The notes below the pieces were generated by a model. It was not told the DNA's origin, did no database searches, and saw only the letters and a list, made by a program, of their open reading frames with translations. The translations under genes and the position numbers were made by a program. A stretch of DNA of 64,000 nucleotides from Sceloporus undulatus (lineage: Eukaryota > Chordata > Lepidosauria > Squamata > Phrynosomatidae). The stretch spans positions 10,592,120 to 10,656,119 of the forward strand of contig NC_056530.1 of assembly GCF_019175285.1 (NCBI RefSeq), given 5' to 3'. Shown in pieces: positions 1 to 10,400 of this stretch (the first letter of the stretch is position 1; every line of letters starts with the position of its first letter).

Positions 1-21
1 TATTATTATTATTATTATTAC

Positions 22-175
22 ATGCCCCTAGAGAACCGTTGAGGAATGCTTGCCCTTAGGGAAACCATACTTGCCCATAGGGAGTCTGTGGGGGGGTATA
101 CGTTGGGGAATCATTGGGTAAGTATTCTGCGGTGATTCTCTGTGGGCAAGTATGGTTTCTGTGCAGGCGAGTACA
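22..175. repeat. Minisatellite patch, ~30-bp unit
   Basis: This patch has several degenerate copies of a unit containing 'GAATCATTGGG' and 'ACTTGCCCATAG'. It is the same unit that forms the large array at 25.4-26.3 kb. It sits directly beside a TAT/TTA trinucleotide run at the window edge. Confidence 0.7.
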
Positions 176-1179
176 CATTGTCATTTGTTTCACTACGCCC
201 TGTTTTGAGCAAGGCTAAGAAACGTAGGTTCACATTGCACAATATAGTAAGTACATTTCCATACCACTTATCAGTGCATTTAAGCACTCCCTAAGCAATT
301 TCGAATGTGCAAGTTAATTGCCCCTTACAAGCTGGGTCCTCATTTTAGAGACCTACAAAAGGATGGAAGGTTGAATGGACCCTGGAGCCCTGACTGGGAT
401 CCAACTCAAAACCTTGTGGCTGTGAACGGCTGCAGGACCGGCATTTAACCAGGGCTTCATTATAAGAGTGTTTCTAGCTTTTTACTTTAGTCAGGTCTTC
501 TAATTGTTTTCCTCTGAAATGGCCTCCATTTTGTAGTGCCTCATCCTCCTTTGCATTTAGGAAATGGGATTACTGTGAATCGCTTCTTTTCTGGAGAGGA
601 AAGCAGGTTGGATGGGAAAGAAGAAGTGCTGCTGGTAGGGCCAGGATGACCAAAGGTCCTCCATTTTGAGCAGGGCTGGAGAGTAGTGGTGATTTGGGGA
701 TTGCTTCTTGTCCTACTCTGGAGTGAGATTTTTTTTTAATGTTATTCCTCCTGTAAAACCCTTTTGCTTTTTTACTATTGCCCAGCCCTGATTTTTAGCA
801 GGCCTGCGAAGCATGCATTTACATTCAAGTGTTTTTTAGCTTTTTATTCAGTCAAATCCTCCATTTTTCTGGAACGTTCTCCATTTTGCAGTGCCATCTT
901 CAATAGGGAGGGGAGGGCTTGTAGGATTCCTGGCTCGGTCATTGGGTGCAAAACCTTGGGTTAGTCAATGTTTTCAGTCATTAGTACCTAAAAAGGTTGT
1001 TGTGTTGCTGATGGGAGGAAATAGAAAAGGCATTTTACCACGCCTAAAACTTCATTTGTAGAATGGCTATGTATGTGCCTTCAAGTTGCCTTTGCCTGTC
1101 AAGTTTTGGCAATTTAAGGAATTGTCAGAAGTGGTTTTGCCACCTCCTTTTTCTGAAATAGACTACAGCACCTGATGTT

Positions 1180-1255
1180 CATTGGTGTTCTCTCATCCGA
1201 GTACTAACCAGGCCTGACCCTGCTTAGCTTCCAAGATCAGACAGGATCTGATGCC
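1180..1255 (-). repeat. 5S rRNA-like fragment
   Basis: Read on the minus strand, the segment matches the central and 3' half of eukaryotic 5S rRNA, including 'GGAAGCTAAGCAGGGTC' and 'CCTGGTTAGTACT'. It lacks the 5' end of a functional gene, so it is a 5S-derived SINE piece or pseudogene rather than an active 5S gene. Confidence 0.75.
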
Positions 1256-1309
1256 TTCAGAGTACAGTGCTATAGGCATCCTGAGTGACGGGAGAAAGAA
1301 GGTTGTGTG

Positions 1310-1446
1310 TGCCCACGGCGCATGCCCTCTCCCACACCACAGGCACAAGCCCCATTCAATTGAATGAGACTTCAGCGTGTGTGGTTTTTCGGCTTCCACA
1401 GGGGGGGTCTGGAACTGATCCCCCACGTAAGACAAGGGACCACTGT
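1310..1446 (-). mobile_element. MITE half, pogo/Tigger-like
   Basis: The segment ends in 'AAGGGACCACTGTA', the reverse of the 'TACAGTGG..CCCTTG' terminus seen on full copies at 29.15, 53.26 and 55.26 kb. The internal 'CCCCATT' block is shared with those copies. The left end is not clear. Confidence 0.5.
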
Positions 1447-1889
1447 ATTTAGACCCTTCAAGTTGTTTATAGCCTGTGGTGAGACTCATAGGATATAAAA
1501 TACCTTGTAGGAGCTGGAAGGAATACAGGAACACTTCTCAGTCTGTCCCATGTGATGGACAGGTAGTTTCCGCAGTGCCAAGAGTTGTTGAAATATTTTT
1601 GCTGTGTTGTTTTTATAGTCTTGTCATTTCCTGACATTTGCACAAACCCGTTTTGAGTAGCACTGCAAAAAGGCTTATTAAATTTTCAAAGTCTTTGGCT
1701 TTAAATTAATCTAAGATGGCTTCCCCAGCAAACAATGGATCTCCTAATTAAACAGACACAAATCCTCCTTGCATATCCTCCCACCCTGAGGCCTTGCCAT
1801 TTAGCAACTGAACAATACACAGATTAACATAGAAATCACTTCCTCTCAACCAAGGGTCACATAGTTAGTGTGTGTGTGTGTGTGTATAC

Positions 1890-2005
1890 ATACACCCCCC
1901 TCACTTCCATGCCAGCATTCTCTGAAGATGCCAGCCACAGATGCTGGCGAAATGTCAGGAATAAACTCTTCCAGAACATGGCCATATAGCCTGAAAATCT
2001 GAGAG
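1890..2005 (+). repeat. Hammerhead-bearing repeat, 3' end
   Basis: This is one of several related repeats. It carries CTGAAGA at 1922-1928, a GCCAGC/GCTGGC hairpin, then GAAATGTC, followed by the shared tail 'AATAAACTCTTC' and 'GAACATGGCC'. The motif resembles a hammerhead ribozyme core, with a T in place of the usual C after GAAA. The host element is possibly a Penelope-like retroelement; that is inference. Confidence 0.6.
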
Positions 2006-3077
2006 GTTTGTGTATGTATATGTGTGTGTCTATTTCTCCAAGGGAGCTCTGGGGCCTATGGTTCCATGCATCTCATTCATCTTTACAAGAAACCTAGCCA
2101 GCTTTTAGACTGAGAACCCTGTGATTGGTAAGGGTTCAATCCTGCTGTCACTTGCAGGGATTACGTTACACTGAATTTGATGGAACTGGGTCATGTATAG
2201 GAGTGGGCTATTAGTTAGCTATATGATGAGTAGAGACCGAAACCCTTGGGTTTTGTTCATTGCTGCCTATTTGCTAACAGTGGCTGATGACAGCCTGGCA
2301 TGGGAGTAATAAGGTTTGGTTTGTGTTGCTTAACTGCTGTATTCAGTTATCAAAAGAGCTATGTAGTGTTCACTTTGGTGGTGAAAATACATTGCAGAGC
2401 TGTGTATTCAGTGCTCTATTTTATTTATAGACCGGCTGTGGGATTGGCAACACTGGGTTAGGTTATGAAAGTGTATTTCTCTTGCAAAACAGAATGGAAA
2501 GTCAGTATTAGCACAGTTATATTTTATACAATTTTTGTGGAGTGAAACGTAATAGGATTGAGTGATTAGTGTCTGGCAATAGAAGTCATTAAACTTTAAT
2601 TGATTTTGTGGGAAGTTGGTTTCACCACTTTCAGAAAGGAGAAGTAAATCAGCTCAGTATACTGGCATCATGGCAATTGTTTCTCAAGTGGGTCTATGAT
2701 CAGAAAGGCTTTCTGAATTTCAGCAAAGATGGCCAATGTGGGGGTATAAGAATGCTACCTTTGTATGAATAAACAACAAAGTGGTACATGGAATATGAAA
2801 GGGGAGGTTATTGTGGGATAGTAGGTCTTGTAGGGATTGTATGTTACAGACGGTTCATTATGAAGTAGAACTGTAAATGGAAAATTTTAACGTGGTTCAA
2901 TAGTGAGAAAGTAGGACAGACCACACCTGCCTGAAATGCATGTATTGAGTGAAGTGTGCTTTGCTTGCATAAGAAAATGTAGCACCATATCTGCTTTTCC
3001 TATTTCTGCAGTATATGAAGTGCATGTGTCTAGTGGTGTTTAGCAAATTTATGTCTTTTGCTTGTCTGTCCTTTTAG

Positions 3078-6000
3078 GGCTTTAAAGCCAATTTGTCACT
3101 TCTGAGACGACCTGGAGAGAAGACATACACTCAGCGTTGTCGTCTCTTCGTTGGGAATCTACCTGCTGATATTACTGAAGATGAGTTTAAGAGGTTGTTC
3201 TCTAAATATGGTGAACCTGGAGAAGTCTTTATCAACAAAGGAAAAGGTTTTGGCTTTATTAAACTGGTAAGCAGTACAGTACTTGTTATGCTGAAAAGAT
3301 TCATTTCCTTCATTTGTTGAAAATGTGAAAAGTAAGACTTATAGAGAAGCTAACGTTTTTTTCTCCCGCCAACAGGAATCCCGAGCTCTGGCTGAAATTG
3401 CAAAGGCAGAACTGGACGATATTCCTATGAGAGGAAGGCAGCTGCGTGTGCGTTTTGCCACCCATGCTGCTGCTCTTTCTGTTCGCAATCTTTCCCCGTA
3501 TGTTTCAAATGAACTGCTGGAGGAAGCCTTCTCTCAGTTTGGCCCAATTGAAAGAGCCATCGTGATTGTAGATGATCGCGGTAGATCCACAGGAAAAGGC
3601 ATTGTTGAATTTGCGTCTAAGCCTGCAGCACGAAAAGCATTTGAGCGTTGCACAGAAGGTGTCTTTCTTCTGACTACGTGAGTAGATTTCACTGTTTAAT
3701 GAAGCTTGGCTGGTCGTGTGTAGTGGACTCAGTGCTTAGATAACTTGATGTTCTGTAAGCCTATATTTATAGTGATTTTTTGCTGTGATTTCTAGTACTC
3801 CAAGACCAGTTATTGTGGAGCCTCTTGAGCAGCTGGATGATGAAGATGGTCTCCCAGAAAAGCTGGCTCAGAAAAATCCAATGTATCAAAAGTAAGTATG
3901 TTTAAATATATATGATCTGTATGAACTTAAATTTGGTGGGGAAGATAAATCTTCCAATTGGCTTGGGTTAGTAGATTGTCAGTTTGGGTATGTTAAAGAG
4001 AATTAAAAATAGACATTTTTGCCATATTGGGATTCTGCATGAAGTGGCCATTCTGGACTTTCAGTTGTTCGAAATGGAGGAATATATACGCCTCATGCCA
4101 TGATAATGTATAACGCTATAAAATCTCTATTAAAAACTTATTTTTTGCATTCCTAAAAGTAGAAAGCAAAATCCAGTGGGTTTATCCTAATTGAGAATAA
4201 TATTGGATTTAATTCAAAAACAACAACCGGGGGGGGGGGGGGTGGGGGGGGGGGGAGAGGTGTCCACAAATGGGTGCAAGAATCAGGGTTGGATCATAAT
4301 TTTTTTGGATCTTTAAAATGCCATTTTTCCAGAACTACTCTGATTTTTAATAGAGCTTTTAAGATTAAATGAATGTTTCCCTATTTCATTATGCTTGTAC
4401 ATCTCTTGGCACATCCGGACACTTGTATCATCAGGACTTTCATTGACACTGCTACTGACAGTATTTATAAAGCAGGTATAGTGGTCAGTGTTAACTGGCT
4501 TTTCAATTGAATTTCCAGGGAGAGAGAGACTCCTCCACGATTTGCCCAGCCTGGAACTTTTGAGTTCGAATATTCTCAGAGATGGAAATCTTTGGATGAA
4601 ATGGAGAAACAGCAGAGAGATCAGGTGGAGAAAAACATGAAAGATGCTAAGGATAAACTGGAAAGTGAAATGGAAGATGCCTATCATGAGCACCAGGCAA
4701 ACCTCTTGCGTCAAGGTACTTAGAAATAACTCCTTGTCTGTTCAGTGCATGGTTTGTTTAATTTGCTTAAAATAAATATTATTATTATTATTATTATTTC
4801 GTTCAATATTACCTTCTGTTCACATTCTGGTTGATGTCATTTTCTGAAAATAATAAAATTTATTGTGTTAAGATAAACATATTAAAAGTAAATGTGGAAA
4901 TCTGATTTTAAACTCATTACAGGTTGATTCTCCATTATCTGGAATTCTGAAATCAGAAATATTCCAAAATTGTCCATGTGGGTGGCTGACATAGTGGCTT
5001 CTGATGATTCAGTGTACACAAAATTTGTTTCATGTACAAAATTAGCATCAGGCTATGTGTATGAGGTATATAGATGAAACATAGATTAAAATTTGTGCTT
5101 AGATTTGAGTCCCATCTCCAAGCTATTTTATGTTTGTCTGATTGGCTCTCTGCATCAGAGGATGACCCTGCCATTCCTAATGGCGATCGGTGTTCACCAA
5201 TGAGGTTGCACGTGCACCATTAGGAACAATGGAAATTTGGGTCCCATGTGTATTGCTATCGAGGTGATAGTGGTAGTCTCCAATGGAACCCTTGTGGATA
5301 CAAAATGCCTGTATATGCAAGTACAGGTAATTCAAAATCTGGAATCCAAAACACCTCTGGTCCCAATCATTTTGGATAAGGCAGACTCAACCTGTCATAG
5401 TTCACTACAGGTGTACATCTTAAAATGGGTCTGAAAAGTAGAACGCTTGGCAGTTGGTTGCTTTGTTGGATTTTTATTCCAGAAACTTGTTCACCCAACC
5501 ATAACTTCAGAACTAGCTGTAAAGCATTTGGATTGTATTTTGAAATAATGAGTAGGGTACTGATAAGCCATGATTATTGAGATGTATAAAACAAACATCA
5601 AAACAATTTTTCAGATCTCATGAGGCGACAGGAGGAACTCAGGCGTATGGAAGAACTTCATAATCAAGAGATGCAGAAACGCAAGGAAATACAGTTAAGG
5701 TAAGTTACATTTAAGCACTTACTTGGTAATCATAACTATTGCTAACCCAAGTGCTTCAGGCCAACAAGGGCATTGGGTGTGCAAATAAAGGAGGCTCACG
5801 AGGAGCACTAAAGTTTCCCATCTCTCTGTGCTCTTTGTTTCCTCTTCCAAGTGCAAGCTGGCTAGTAATTTTGTGAGTTTATATACAAGGCTGTTTTTTT
5901 GCTGTATAGAATGATGCCAATTCTAGCCTTATGTTTTAATTACAGGAAGAGCATGATTTGTTCTTTGGCCCAGCAGTATGTGACTGTGATATATGTTAAA

Positions 6001-9000
6001 TAGCTTTATGTTCAGTTCCTCAGAAATGCAAGTCAGTAATGCTCAGAAATCTAAATACAGTGTGATTTTTCAGACAGGAAGAAGAGCGTCGTAGACGGGA
6101 AGAAGAGATGATGATCCGCCAACGTGAGATGGAAGAACAAATGAGAAGACAAAGAGAAGAAAGTTACAGTAGAATGGGTTACATGGACCCTGTAAGTCAG
6201 GGCTGGAAGAATCCCAGTAGTCTGGTTAATCAGGTGCTTGCATCTCATGTTGATCCCTAGGAATTTAAGATACCGTTAGTGTTCTGTACTTGGAATTTCA
6301 AAATAATTCCTTCCATTTTTTTATTTAAACCTTGGGTGCATTGAATTGATACCGTCTTGTATATATATTTTTTCATTTTATTCAATTAAAACACGAATAA
6401 CAAATAAATGACACGTAACAACAAACTAACAAGCATTTTACAAATAGACATTACGTACATATACCTATACATATTATCAGTAATTCTCTAAAGCTAAACA
6501 CTTCCATTGCTTCCAGGAAGCCAATTGGTATCCCTCTTTTTTAGTTTATAGCAAATACTACCAAGAAAAAAAAAAACCCTATTAGTACATATATCCTTTA
6601 CATTATCCGTATGGGGAAAATGAAATACAGTGGAACCTCGCCATATGCAGGGGACGCGCCGCCCCTTCTGCCCCGCGTGCGCTGGCGGCTTTGAGTGCCT
6701 ATGCTCAAAGACGCCTATAGAAAGACCCCGTATGCGGAGGCTCCACTGTAAAAGTAAAGGGAAAATTCATATAAAATTATAAAGATATATTTTCCTTTCC
6801 GTTATATCTATTCAATCGTTTAAACCAGAGAAAAGGAAAACGATCCTATACTTTAATCTCGATACCATCTTGTATATGTGGAGTATAATGTCTTTAATTT
6901 TGTGCTTGTTTTTTAAAACTACTTCTGCTTTTACAGAGGGAGAGAGACATGAGAATGGGTGGCACCAGCACCATGAACATGGGAGGTAAACAAGCTTTTT
7001 AGTTACTCTTACACATAAGAATAGTTGTTAAACTACCTTGTACATAATTACTTGGATTTGTTTTTACAGATCCCTATGGTACAGCTGCTCAGAAATTCCC
7101 ACCTTTAGGAGGTGGAACTGGCCTTGGCTATGAAACCAGCCCTGGAGTTGGACAAGCATCTATGAGCACTTCTATGATGGGGAGTGATATGGTAATGTAT
7201 CCTGTGGCAGCTTGACTTCACTTCCAGACAAATGTTGCATATTTTGAACAACTTTATTGTCTTGATCCCAACTGACTTACATTTTGAGTTAGGCTTCCCT
7301 TTCCCCTCAGTGTTTATAATGGCAAGAACAATTGAGCCATAGAAAATTGAGCCTAGTCTTTTGTGACAAGTTGGAGCAGACATTTCTGATGTGATATTAG
7401 CAGACTTGCTGTGGTTAGTGGGTTTGGAGTTCTTTGTTAAGCTCGGAAGGAACTCTTAATAAAATTTTGTGGATGCCTATAATCTGATAGGGGAAAAACA
7501 AAAGTTCTTGTTGTTGAGTTAGCTTAAAGAGCCCAAGTGGTCTTGATTTGTTAACTCAACAGTAGTATGCAGGAATAAACATGAAATACTTATAAAACAG
7601 ATTGGTGGGGACAGTTTTCCAACCATATTAGATCACTGCATCTTGTGTAAACAATACATTCTTGCTAACACAGCTGATTAGTCAAGTAGATGGTAGTGAG
7701 TATTCATATGCTAATAGTATACCTTGTTGGTATATGCTGGCTTTTGCTATAGAACTCAGAAGAAAGGAGTTCTCACGCCAGGTGGGCAAGTTCTTAATGT
7801 TCCGTACTGAATAAGTTGTTTGTTGACTTTCAAAAAGGATAATTAATCAATTGGTCATCTTTCGATACTGCATAAACTTATCTGTCTGAAAAAGGCTTGC
7901 TTTATCAAGCCAAAGAAACATCTAGTCTCAGTATCCACTTCCCTACAGTGGCCAGCCAGGTATTTCTGGGATGCCCACAAGTAAGACATTAAGGCAGCTG
8001 ACGGTGCCAAGATGCTCCGCTGCAGCAACTGGTGTGGAGGAGCATACTGTCCTTGAATCCTTCACTATAGCCATCCTATCTAGGAGCTCTTGGTGAAAAA
8101 CCCATTCTCCATGAATGTTCAATTTGACATACTGTGTACTTACAGGCTTGAATAAATAATCTGTATTCACACTATGTGTGTGATGTGGTTCTGGGCCTGC
8201 TTTTAATAATGTAGTGGCAACACACCAGTGCTCAATGGGTACACACTCCTTTACTATCTAGAGCTAGTGCAGGTGTGGTGGTATGTTTACCTTAAAAGTG
8301 TGCTGTAACACATGATATTACACAGTGTCTGGGGTGGGGAACACTGATCTCTGCATTGAAACCTTTTTCTTCCTCAGGTGAGCTACATGTAGCTCAGGTG
8401 TCACTTTTTCATAGGAACAAATCTTATTTTTTCCCCCAGGTACTAATTCTTAGGATGGTGTCCAATGGCTGTGACTGCATTGTTTAAGCGAGTCTGTAAT
8501 CAGTTTTAGGCTTTTATCGAGATAGCCAATTTGTAAATTCTGGATGTATATTTTCAGAATTAACAGTGTAAACATAGCAAGTAAAATAGGTTGCAAGTCT
8601 CAGTCACGTAGAACTGGTGATAACTGGAGAAGTTTGCACGATGTTCCAGTGAGCAGTATTTTGCTAGCAAACTTGTACTGCTTCACTTGCAAGAGAATGT
8701 AACATTAGAACCTTATAACCTATTCATTCTTAATGTTTGGCCTTTGGCAGTTTAAAATGGCAGTCTCATAACTGTAAGCCAGTTGTTAGAGGAGATCTGA
8801 TAAGATGGCCTGATATTTTCTAGGCATTCCAGACTCTTGGTGACTCCATGATTGGATACCTATGCAAATTAGTGATGGGCTCATGCAATGATTTGACATC
8901 AGTGATGTTTATGGCAGAAGCACTGTAGAATGGAGGCATTTGTGGGACTGGTGGGGAGAAAAGGAGTGTATGAGCCTTTCACATAATATATCTGCATGTG

Positions 9001-10096
9001 TATCTAGTTAAGGGATTCATACATTCAGTCTGACGAGTTTCACATTGGTGAATTGGCTGTAGTTTTTAAAATAAAACCAATGGTCGTGCTCACCTCACAG
9101 TGCTAATGTCAAAATCTTTGATCACTATTCTTTCTGTCCAGTAATTTAACGAAAGGGACAGCAACTAAATTGGCAAGTTAACTTGGTCTGCTTTACTATA
9201 TATAGACTGGCTGAGCTTTTGTGTGTCCATGGGACACCAGCTGAAGGTATTCTGTAACTGAAAATCATAGTGGACTTTTTGTAAATCCTCCTGGTGAAGT
9301 TAGAGGCCTCCATAGATTCTGTAGTGCAGTGGAACAATTTTTAAAAGCACTGTTTTGTGCAAACTTTTTGTCTTGGCTAGGTAAATGTGTCAATAGATTC
9401 ATCTTTTCTTGTACTTCTTAATCTTTTAATGACTTTTGCTCTCAGACTTCTGCATCTAACTAAGCAGACTGTAGCATTTAGCATCCCAAAAAGAGATGGT
9501 CTCATACCTTTCACCGGTGAGTAGTCATTTGCTTTACATGAGAGGGCTAATGCTTGAGGGAGCTGAACCTAGCTGCTGGTTAGGTTTACTTGCTGACTGA
9601 CAACTTTTCACTTTAGCACAGATGAGCAAGTAATTGTGGCAAATCACCGGAATTCCTTTCTGCAAGGATTCTTGGTCCAAGCCTATACTAATGCTTGCAT
9701 TTTTTAGCACTTCAGGGAGTATCTGTTTGCTGAAACAGACATTTGAGAATGGATCAAGTTGGGAACATACCGCAAGGCATGTATTAAATTAAACTAATTA
9801 TTAAATTACCCTTTTTTCCTTTCTATGTTCCCGGTACCTGTGGATCGACTCAATGGTGATTGTATCGACGAACGTTGACTACGGAACCTTCTAAAATAAA
9901 TACTTAACACACATGGACATCAACTACACATAATGAACTCTTAATACTGTTCTAATAGCGCCCTGAACGATTTGGACAGGGAGGTGCGGGGCCTGTAGGT
10001 GGCCAGGGCCCTAGAGGAATGGGGCCTGGAACTCCAGCAGCTTATGGGAGAGGGAGAGAAGAATATGAAGGCCCAAACAAAAAGCCCCGATTTTAG
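3078..10096 (+). CDS. SFPQ: SFPQ (splicing factor, proline- and glutamine-rich), exons 2-10
   Basis: SFPQ is a nuclear DBHS protein that binds RNA and DNA, pairs with NONO/PSPC1, builds paraspeckles and acts in splicing, transcription and DNA repair. Coding exons by GT-AG junctions are 3078-3266, 3376-3677, 3796-3891, 4519-4715, 5615-5699, 6074-6191, 6937-6985, 7070-7191 and 9959-10096. All phases join, giving 431 residues to the TAG. RRM1 shows LFVGNL and [11 protein letters not shown]2 shows LSVRNL and KGIVEF. The NOPS region follows ([20 protein letters not shown]), then a long charged coiled coil rich in Glu/Arg ([20 protein letters not shown] region), then a Gly-rich tail ending GPNKKPRF, which holds the nuclear localisation signal. 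The match to human SFPQ is near-identical by memory; NONO and PSPC1 have different C-termini. The 431 residues correspond to human 277-707. The Pro/Gly-rich N-terminus (exon 1) is off the left edge. There is no sign of damage. Confidence 0.97.
4777..4798. repeat. (ATT)n microsatellite
   Basis: This is a short trinucleotide run within SFPQ intron 5. No LINE tail is evident beside it. Confidence 0.8.
4920..5394. mobile_element. MITE in SFPQ intron 5 (mariner/pogo-like)
   Basis: The ends are inverted: 'CAGGTTGATTCTCC' at the left and 'GCAGACTCAACCTG' at the right. A TA precedes the left end. Related sequence recurs at 17996-18060, 28700-28970 and 30340-30460. The middle (about 5140-5300) is not shared with those copies and may be a second insertion. 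Confidence 0.6.
6365..6860 (-). mobile_element. L1-like LINE 3' fragment in SFPQ intron 7
   Basis: The insert is flanked by a 17-bp direct repeat, at 6348-6364 and 6861-6877, with one mismatch. This marks a target-primed retrotransposition. The T-rich left end indicates minus orientation. Part of the insert resembles the AT-rich block at 26350-26570, which adjoins recognisable L1 ORF2 sequence. A small MITE is nested inside (6628-6748). Confidence 0.6.
6628..6748. mobile_element. 121-bp MITE nested in LINE
   Basis: TA target-site duplication flanks terminal inverted repeats CAGTGGAACCTC and GAGGCTCCACTG, which differ at one base. Mariner/pogo-type MITE. It is GC-rich and inserted in AT-rich LINE sequence, so it is younger than the LINE copy. 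Confidence 0.8.
7192..9958 (+). other. SFPQ: SFPQ intron 9 (long, repeat-poor)
   Basis: This 2.77 kb intron separates the exon ending in GSDM from the terminal coding exon. I find no SINE, MITE or LINE in it, unlike nearly every other non-coding stretch of the window. Retention of the matching human intron is reported in the literature (known from memory), which fits functional constraint. Confidence 0.7.
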
Positions 10097-10400
10097 ATGT
10101 GATGTAGATTTCCATTCCAGTTTTTGTTTGTCTTGTTTAGACACTACCTTTTTTTTTAATTCTTGCATTTTAGTAAGAAAGCTACGTTTTTATGGATGTT
10201 AGAAACTTAATGACCTAGAATTTGTAAGTGGTCTGGGCAAAAAAAAAAACAATCTAATTATGTAATGCAGTGTTCAAAACTTAGCTTTTTGATGTATAAC
10301 GTCCCTACCTTGATGGCAGTGTACCGTGTGCCATTTGAATTCCCAACTGTAAACTTTTTTTACTGTGCTTAAAATAAATAGACTACATGTAGCAATTATT
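10097..10400 (+). other. SFPQ: SFPQ 3' UTR (proximal)
   Basis: The 3' UTR follows the TAG at 10094-10096. It is U-rich and runs to the first good poly(A) signal. The exact cleavage site is not visible. Longer 3' ends are possible because AATAAA motifs recur downstream. Confidence 0.65.
10373..10378 (+). promoter_or_regulatory. SFPQ: Poly(A) signal AATAAA, SFPQ
   Basis: This canonical hexamer lies about 280 nt after the SFPQ stop codon. It is the first strong candidate for the main transcript end. Confidence 0.6.

Larger units (their letters stand above)
1..3077 (+). other. SFPQ: SFPQ intron 1 (3' part)
   Basis: No coding sequence is seen before the splice acceptor at 3076-3077 that opens SFPQ exon 2. 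The stretch holds a trinucleotide repeat (1-20), a patch of a roughly 30-bp minisatellite (about 22-175), a 5S-rRNA-like fragment (about 1180-1255), a degenerate MITE half (about 1310-1446) and a hammerhead-bearing repeat (about 1890-2005). The remainder is unique AT-rich sequence. Assignment to intron 1 rests on the first window exon starting at about residue 277 of the human protein, which I recall as the start of human exon 2. Confidence 0.75.

Noticed and set aside
1180-1255. A functional 5S rRNA gene
   Set aside because: Only part of the 5S sequence is present and it is diverged, with no 5' end or T-run terminator.
7943-8170. 75-codon minus frame in SFPQ intron 9
   Set aside because: Antisense, short, no domain and no splice support.
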